A model generated the notes under the pieces. That model saw nothing but the letters and a program-made list of their open reading frames with translations. It was not told the DNA's origin and did no database searches. A program made the position numbers and the translations under genes. DNA of 10,203 nt from NCBI GenBank assembly GCA_021789755.1, contig JAJYJD010000118.1, positions 1-10,203 on the forward strand, given 5' to 3'. Source of the DNA: Bacteroidota bacterium (GTDB lineage: Bacteria; Bacteroidota; Ignavibacteria; Kryptoniales; JAKASW01). This document shows, piece by piece, positions 5,862-10,203 of this stretch; the first letter of the stretch is position 1, and each line of letters starts with the position of its first letter.

Positions 5862-5890
5862 TTGATTTTTACTTTTGGCAGAAATATCTT
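5862..5890 (+). promoter_or_regulatory. Candidate sigma70-like promoter for the TPR gene-aroE pair
   Basis: TTGATT at 5862-5867 and TATCTT at 5885-5890 are separated by exactly 17 bases, each matching four of six consensus positions. The predicted start near 5897 leaves a leader of about 15 bases, which holds the AAGAGG ribosome-binding site (5901-5906) before ATG 5912. Confidence 0.45.
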
Positions 5891-5911
5891 GGATCGTGTT
5901 AAGAGGCGCCC

Positions 5912-7375
5912 ATGAGCAGAGATGATTTCGATTTCACTTTCGACGACGACGAGTACGACGAGTTCGAAAAGCGAAATATAAACGAAGAAATAAAGCGACT
6001 TCGCAGGGAAGAGCCCACTTTCTCGAGCATCGCCGCTCTCGAAGAAATAATCGATTACTTTATGAGCCAGGACAAGTATGAGGACGCCCTCTTCTTTGCT
6101 AACAAACTGATCTCGGTCATGCCCGTCAGCTCGGAAAACTGGTTCAGGAGGGGGGAGATTAACGAGACGCTTGGAAAGTTCGAGGAGGCACTTGACGATT
6201 ACACGAAGGCTTTGGAATTCAACCCGATAGAAGTCGACGCGCTGATCGGGCGTGCCAGCTGTCTTCAGATGCTCGACAGGTTTGAAGAGGCGCTCGACAG
6301 TATTGAGCGCGCGCTTGATGTGGACCCCGGAAGCTATGAAGCACTGATGAACCAGGGAGTTATACTCGAGAAGCTGACGAGGTACGACGAAGCGTCGAAA
6401 GTTTTCAGATACCTGACGGAGCTTGATCCGTCGGACAAAGATGCCTGGTTCGAGCTCGCATACTGTTACGATTACCTTGAGCAGCCGGATAAATCGCTGA
6501 AATGCTACGATCGGGTTATAGAACTTGATCCTTACAATCATCGCGCCTGGTATAATCGCGGCATTTCACTGAACGCGCTGGGCAAGTATCAGACGGCAGT
6601 GGAGAGCTATGAGATGGCAATCGCCATAGATGAAAAGTTCAGCGCCGCCTGGTACAACAAGAGCAACGCGCTTCTCAGCATGGGGAAACTGCGGGAGGCG
6701 ATAGAAAGCTACAAGACCACCTTAAAGTATGAGCCGAAAGATGTCGCAACCTGGCACAATATGGCAACGGCTTACGAAGAGCTGGGTGAATACCGGGACG
6801 CGGTCAGGTGTTATACCGAGGCTCTCAAGTCGGATCCGAATCACGTCGAATCGCTCTTCGGGAGGGCGGTCTGCTATGATGCCATGAGTATGTACAGGAA
6901 GGCTTTGGGCGATTTTACGAAAGCGGCCGGACTGAACGGCTCGGACCCCGACATTTGGCACGCAAAGGGCGACGTGGAATTCACACTCGAAATGTTCGAG
7001 GCTTCGGTGGTGAGCTACCGCAAGGTTACTGAAATTCAGCCGGAGAATGTCGACGGATGGCTGGATCTCGGAGACGCGCTTAGCGAATGCGGCGGGCACG
7101 AAGAGGCTCTCAAGGCTTACGACAGAGTAATCAGCATTTCCCCCGACTGGAGTGAGGCTTACTATCAGAAATGCAAATGTTGTCTGCAGACCGGTTCTTT
7201 TGAAGAAGCCATCGAAACCGCCAAGAAGTCCCTGGAGTTGGAACCTCACAAAATAAGCACGTTCTTCCAGGATTTCGGGCAAATTCAACATTCCAATCCG
7301 GAAATCCTGATCAAGTTTGTTTTCCCCGTTTACGAATGGTTGGTGAATGAAAAGAAATATAAAGACCCACGCTAA
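5912..7375 (+). CDS. TPR-repeat protein with twelve consecutive 34-residue repeats
   Basis: This 487-residue soluble protein is almost entirely tetratricopeptide repeats. After a very acidic N-terminus (DDFDFTFDDDEYDEFE, residues 4-19) and a short helix, twelve repeats of exactly 34 residues run from about 42 to 449 without insertions. Repeat starts are at about 42, 76, 110, 144, 178, 212, 246, 280, 314, 348, 382 and 416. The pattern W/A-x2-x-G-x2-x2-L-G-x-[FY]-x-E-A-x3-[FY]-x-x-A-[LI]-x-[LI]-x-P is clear in most of them, for example WYNRGISLNALGKYQTAVES. A 38-residue tail follows. TPR arrays form superhelical scaffolds for protein binding, and the partner here cannot be read from sequence. 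There is no signal peptide or membrane helix, so it is probably cytoplasmic. ATG 5912 has AGAGG 5 bases upstream. Its last 29 bp overlap aroE, so the two are likely coexpressed, but a functional link to aromatic biosynthesis is not implied. Confidence 0.93.
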   Translation: MSRDDFDFTFDDDEYDEFEKRNINEEIKRLRREEPTFSSIAALEEIIDYFMSQDKYEDALFFANKLISVMPVSSENWFRRGEINETLGKFEEALDDYTKALEFNPIEVDALIGRASCLQMLDRFEEALDSIERALDVDPGSYEALMNQGVILEKLTRYDEASKVFRYLTELDPSDKDAWFELAYCYDYLEQPDKSLKCYDRVIELDPYNHRAWYNRGISLNALGKYQTAVESYEMAIAIDEKFSAAWYNKSNALLSMGKLREAIESYKTTLKYEPKDVATWHNMATAYEELGEYRDAVRCYTEALKSDPNHVESLFGRAVCYDAMSMYRKALGDFTKAAGLNGSDPDIWHAKGDVEFTLEMFEASVVSYRKVTEIQPENVDGWLDLGDALSECGGHEEALKAYDRVISISPDWSEAYYQKCKCCLQTGSFEEAIETAKKSLELEPHKISTFFQDFGQIQHSNPEILIKFVFPVYEWLVNEKKYKDPR

Positions 7376-8255
7376 ACTTGTAGGAATAATCGGACATCCG
7401 ATTTTGCACAGCTGGTCTCCCGTGATTCACGAGACAGCCTTCAAATTCACGAAACTGGATTATCAGTACTCGGCCTTCGATGTCCTTCAGAAGAACCTCC
7501 GGGACGCGCTGAAGGGATTGTCGGCACTCGGGATCGTCGGATGCAACGTGACTGTTCCTTACAAGGAAGCAGCTATGGAATTCCTGGACGAAATTTCTGC
7601 GGACGCGAGGCTTGTGGGCGCCGTGAACACGATTTATGTCGAAAACGAGATGCTTGTCGGGCACAATACCGATGTAGACGGAGTAGTGGAAGCCCTGAAG
7701 CCATTCAGGGAGCAAATCTCGGATCAGTCGGTCACAGTGTTCGGTGCCGGAGGCGGAGCAAGGGCCGTCGTCTATTCACTCATCTCCTATTTTCGTCCGG
7801 AACAGATTTTTGTGGTCAACAGGGATACTTCCCGCGCGGAGCTGCTCAAGAAATTTTTTGCCGATTCCCAGAACTACAGGAATATCAAGATAGACGAGCT
7901 GCATAATCTCAATGAGGGTGAAGCCATCAAGAAAAGCAAGCTGGTGGTCAACGCGACGCCCGTCGGCATGTTCCCGGAAGTCAAAGAGAACATTATGGTC
8001 GATGAGTCCGCGGACCTCGACGGAAAAATATTTTTCGATCTGGTGTATAACCCGGTGCATACGGCTTTCCTGAAAACCGCAAGGAAGAGGAACGCGATCA
8101 TCGTCAGCGGGCTCGAAATGCTTTACAGCCAGGCGGCGAAAGCCTTCGAACTCTGGACCGGAGTTGCAATGCCCCTCGAGAAGGTGCGCGCAAAGCTCGA
8201 CCAGAAGTTTCTTGACGCGAGCGAACCGAAGGAGCGGAAGGTAGCTGTCCACTGA
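7347..8255 (+). CDS. aroE: Shikimate dehydrogenase (NADP+), AroE
   Basis: This 302-residue protein matches AroE, which reduces 3-dehydroshikimate to shikimate with NADPH in the fourth step of the chorismate pathway, in the cytoplasm. The N-terminal substrate domain has GIIGHPILHSWSP (13-25), with Ser22 and Ser24 as shikimate ligands, then NVTVPYKE (67-74) with catalytic Lys73. NTDVDG (107-112) supplies catalytic Asp109. The Rossmann domain has the glycine-rich loop GAGGGARA (133-140), the NRDTSR segment (158-163) consistent with an NADP phosphate site, NATPVGMFP (202-210) and DLVYNP (231-236). Gln262 lies in the closing helix. The family is usually 270-290 residues; the extra length is a polar tail. 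ATG 7347 lies inside the end of the TPR gene, with only a weak GGTTGGTG upstream, suggesting translation coupled to the TPR gene. No alternative start fits before the GIIGHP strand. All catalytic residues are present. Confidence 0.96.
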   Translation: MKRNIKTHAKLVGIIGHPILHSWSPVIHETAFKFTKLDYQYSAFDVLQKNLRDALKGLSALGIVGCNVTVPYKEAAMEFLDEISADARLVGAVNTIYVENEMLVGHNTDVDGVVEALKPFREQISDQSVTVFGAGGGARAVVYSLISYFRPEQIFVVNRDTSRAELLKKFFADSQNYRNIKIDELHNLNEGEAIKKSKLVVNATPVGMFPEVKENIMVDESADLDGKIFFDLVYNPVHTAFLKTARKRNAIIVSGLEMLYSQAAKAFELWTGVAMPLEKVRAKLDQKFLDASEPKERKVAVH

Positions 8256-8322
8256 GACGCCGGCGCCATGTCCTGCGTCCCCGATCGTTATACCCCTTGA
8301 ATCAATTTTCCCGCCGGCGGGA

Positions 8323-8646
8323 TCATCCTGCGAGGAGTTGAGTTATAATTGCAGTCGCATCCTCGACCGGCTTGACCGATATTGAAACGTCCCCCTTTTC
8401 CGCCACGCCTGTTGCCAGTCTCCGCGCTGCAGCGCGGACCTCTTCGGGCAAATTTTTCATTTCAGTCAATGCCTTCAAGCACTGTGCGGCACTCAGTGGC
8501 GAAGGGAAACCTGTCGAGTAGGAAGAGATCATGAAAGCTTTTCCGACGGCTCTTCTCGCGCAAACGCGCGCCTTGCCCAGGTTTCCTTCATCTGCGGCGT
8601 CGACGGAATGAGCCAGCTCAGCCGCAACTTCAACCGGAAGTTCCAT
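8323..8646 (-). CDS. Conserved hypothetical helical protein (possibly HEPN-like), overlapping uvrA
   Basis: This 107-residue soluble protein is predicted to be all-helical. It opens MELPVEVAAELAHSVDAAD, continues with GKARVCARRAVGKAF (about 24-38), and has a second half LKALTEMKNLPEEVRAAARR with a tail ending in DATAIITQLL. The 'GxxGKARVCARRAxG' segment and a later 'LPPEVxxAAxxL' helix resemble, from memory, small uncharacterised HEPN-like proteins of diverse bacteria, but I cannot confirm a family. It has no membrane helix, signal peptide or zinc motif. ATG 8646-8644 lies inside the end of uvrA and overlaps it by 17 bp. No good ribosome-binding site is visible, so translation probably depends on ribosomes finishing uvrA. 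A role in DNA repair is only suggested by this coupling. The TGA is at 8325-8323, facing aroE 67 bp away. Confidence 0.7.
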   Translation of the reverse strand: MELPVEVAAELAHSVDAADEGNLGKARVCARRAVGKAFMISSYSTGFPSPLSAAQCLKALTEMKNLPEEVRAAARRLATGVAEKGDVSISVKPVEDATAIITQLLAG

Positions 8647-10203
8647 ACGCGCTGTTTTTTAGGTAATCGGAGAGATAGCGTGCGGTGTACGACTCTTTCG
8701 ATTTCATGATTACCTCCGGGGGACCCTGTGCAACGATCCTTCCTCCGGCGTCTCCGCCTTCGGGGCCGAGGTCTATTATCCAGTCCGCACATTTTATGAC
8801 GTCGAGATTGTGCTCGACAATTACAACCGTGTTGCCTTTGTCAACCAGCCGCTGGAGCAAATCGAGGAGGATCCTGATGTCTTCGAAATGAAGACCAGTG
8901 GTGGGTTCGTCCAGGATATACATCGTTTTTCCCGTCGCGACCTTGGATAGTTCTGTTGCCAGCTTAACACGCTGCGCCTCGCCGCCCGACAGAGTCGTAG
9001 ATGACTGGCCCAGGCGAAGGTACCCGAGTCCGACCTCGTTCATGGTCTGCAGTTTTCTTTTAATGGCGGGGATTTCCCCGAACAACTCGAATGCATCTTC
9101 GACAGTCATTTCGAGGACGTCCGAAATGGTCTTGCCCTTGTACCTGACGTCGAGCGTGGCCGCGCCGTATCTTTTCCCGTTGCACACTTCACATTTCACG
9201 TATACGTCGGGAAGAAAACTCATCTCGATCTTTCTCATCCCGTCGCCCTCGCAGGCCGGGCATCGGCCTTCCTGCACATTGAATGAAAACCTTCCGGGCT
9301 TGTAACCTCTCAACTTGGATTCGGGGAGCTGTGAGAAAAGATCGCGTATCGGCGTGAAGACACCCACGTAGGTCGCGGGATTCGAACGGGGAGTCCGTCC
9401 TATCGGCGACTGGTCGACGTCCACGACTTTGTCGATCAGTTCCATGCCCGAGACGGACTTATAGGGAAGTGGCTGATCCGATAGTCTGTAGAAGAATTTT
9501 CCGAGAATCCTGTAAAGCGTATCGTTGATAAGACTCGATTTTCCCGAACCGCTGACACCGGTTATGCAAATGAAAACGCCGAGCGGGAATTTCACTTCTA
9601 TATCTTTTAGGTTGTTACCGGAAGCTCCTTTGACGGTAAGGAACGAACCGTTCGGTTTCCTCAGCTGGTCTTTCGGTCGCACTGGAATGGATCTCTCGTC
9701 GCGAAGATATGCTGCAGTAAGCGACTCCTTCCTTTCGGAGAGTATTTCCTTCAGCGTGCCGGCTTTCACGACCCGCCCGCCATGTTCCCCGGCGCCGGGA
9801 CCGAGGTCGACTATGTAATCGGCAGTCTCCATCGTCTCGCGGTCGTGCTCCACGACTATTACGGTGTTCCCGAGATCACGAAGCGCTTTTAGTGAATTTA
9901 TAAGTCTGATATTGTCGCGCTGGTGAAGCCCGATTGACGGCTCATCGATGACGTAAAGTACACCGGTGAGCTGGGAACCTATCTGTGTAGCGAGCCTGAT
10001 CCGCTGCGATTCGCCGCCGGACAACGTCCCCGACGGACGGTTCATGGCAAGGTAGTCCAGCCCGACATTCAAAAGGAACTTCAATCTTGTCCTGATCTCG
10101 TGGAGAATAGGCTGCGCTACCTTTTGATTTCGCTTCGGCAGGTTCAACTCGTCAAATCGGGAACTCACTCTGTCTATCGAACCTTTCACGACGGATTGGA
10201 TAT
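8630..10203 (-). CDS. uvrA: Excinuclease ABC subunit UvrA, C-terminal portion (window edge)
   Basis: This is the last approximately 523 residues of UvrA, the damage-sensing ATPase of nucleotide excision repair, which loads UvrB onto lesions. The frame runs off the right edge. The GTG at 10189 is only an internal codon, because typical UvrA sequence continues upstream of it and full proteins are about 940 residues. Numbered from that GTG, the first ATPase half ends with TLSGGESQRIRLA (55-67) and Walker B IDEPSIGLH (81-89). The second ATPase has Walker A GVSGSGKS (211-218). A zinc module follows with CPAC (310-313) and CEVC (333-336). The second signature is LSGGEAQRVKLA (400-411), Walker B is LDEPTTGLH (426-434) and the H-loop is VIVEHNLD (456-463). 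All landmark motifs are intact. The stop at 8632-8630 lies inside the following small gene. Confidence 0.97.
   Translation of the reverse strand, partial: IQSVVKGSIDRVSSRFDELNLPKRNQKVAQPILHEIRTRLKFLLNVGLDYLAMNRPSGTLSGGESQRIRLATQIGSQLTGVLYVIDEPSIGLHQRDNIRLINSLKALRDLGNTVIVVEHDRETMETADYIVDLGPGAGEHGGRVVKAGTLKEILSERKESLTAAYLRDERSIPVRPKDQLRKPNGSFLTVKGASGNNLKDIEVKFPLGVFICITGVSGSGKSSLINDTLYRILGKFFYRLSDQPLPYKSVSGMELIDKVVDVDQSPIGRTPRSNPATYVGVFTPIRDLFSQLPESKLRGYKPGRFSFNVQEGRCPACEGDGMRKIEMSFLPDVYVKCEVCNGKRYGAATLDVRYKGKTISDVLEMTVEDAFELFGEIPAIKRKLQTMNEVGLGYLRLGQSSTTLSGGEAQRVKLATELSKVATGKTMYILDEPTTGLHFEDIRILLDLLQRLVDKGNTVVIVEHNLDVIKCADWIIDLGPEGGDAGGRIVAQGPPEVIMKSKESYTARYLSDYLKNSAYGTSG

Noticed and set aside
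5714..6541. Long open frame on the minus strand, antisense to the start of the TPR gene
   Set aside because: It is the mirror of a repetitive, strongly coding plus-strand gene. Its protein has no recognisable domain, and it runs through an intergenic region with no ribosome-binding site.
8310..8321. GC palindrome CCCGCCGGCGGG between the convergent aroE and 107-aa gene
   Set aside because: It can form only a 4-bp stem with a 4-base loop and has no T-run on either strand, so it is too weak to call a terminator.

Overview
This window is ordinary bacterial chromosome (about 50% GC by eye) with no mobile element, phage or CRISPR signature. The gene content is cytochrome c maturation, copper export, tRNA, shikimate pathway and nucleotide excision repair. 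A Cys-type CcmE, a long CcmF and a GIY-YIG relic beside serine tRNAs suggest a member of the Bacteroidota/Ignavibacteriota side of the FCB group. That placement is an inference; no rRNA or clear taxonomic marker is present.

Region 1 (1-532, + strand): the C-terminal end of a CopA-type Cu+ P-type ATPase, then a CopZ-like 75-aa HMA copper chaperone with a TTG start. A hairpin at 562-597 separates this pair from the converging operon and may terminate transcription in both directions.

Region 2 (629-4965, - strand): a compact cytochrome c maturation operon in the order ccmB-ccmC-ccmD-ccmE-ccmF. The 53-aa ccmD is easy to miss. It starts directly after the ccmC stop and overlaps ccmE by ATGA. CcmE carries a CPSKY motif (Cys114, Tyr118) instead of the classical heme-binding His motif, which is the variant 'System I*' form. 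No ccmA, ccmG, ccmH or ccmI lies at the locus. CcmF is enlarged (792 aa), with the extra length in a periplasmic region before its last membrane helix. Together the genes encode heme export and handling (CcmB, CcmC, CcmD), a covalent heme carrier (CcmE) and the heme-ligation platform (CcmF).

Region 3 (4966-5911): a divergent intergenic region with back-to-back promoter candidates sharing a palindromic -10 (TAAATTTA) and an adjacent inverted repeat. It is followed by two tandem serine tRNAs (GGA and CGA), a potentially structured leader, and a short GIY-YIG domain protein that has lost its expected catalytic residues.

Region 4 (5912-8255, + strand): a soluble protein made of twelve consecutive 34-residue TPRs, whose end overlaps the start of aroE (shikimate dehydrogenase) by 29 bp. 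The two are probably cotranscribed from a sigma70-like promoter just upstream of the TPR gene.

Region 5 (8323-10203, - strand): the C-terminal half of uvrA, running off the window edge, and a small unidentified helical protein (107 aa) whose start lies inside the uvrA stop region.

No wholly new system is evident. The points most worth following up are the variant ccm locus, the shared divergent promoter, the decayed GIY-YIG gene after the tRNAs, and the uvrA-coupled small gene.
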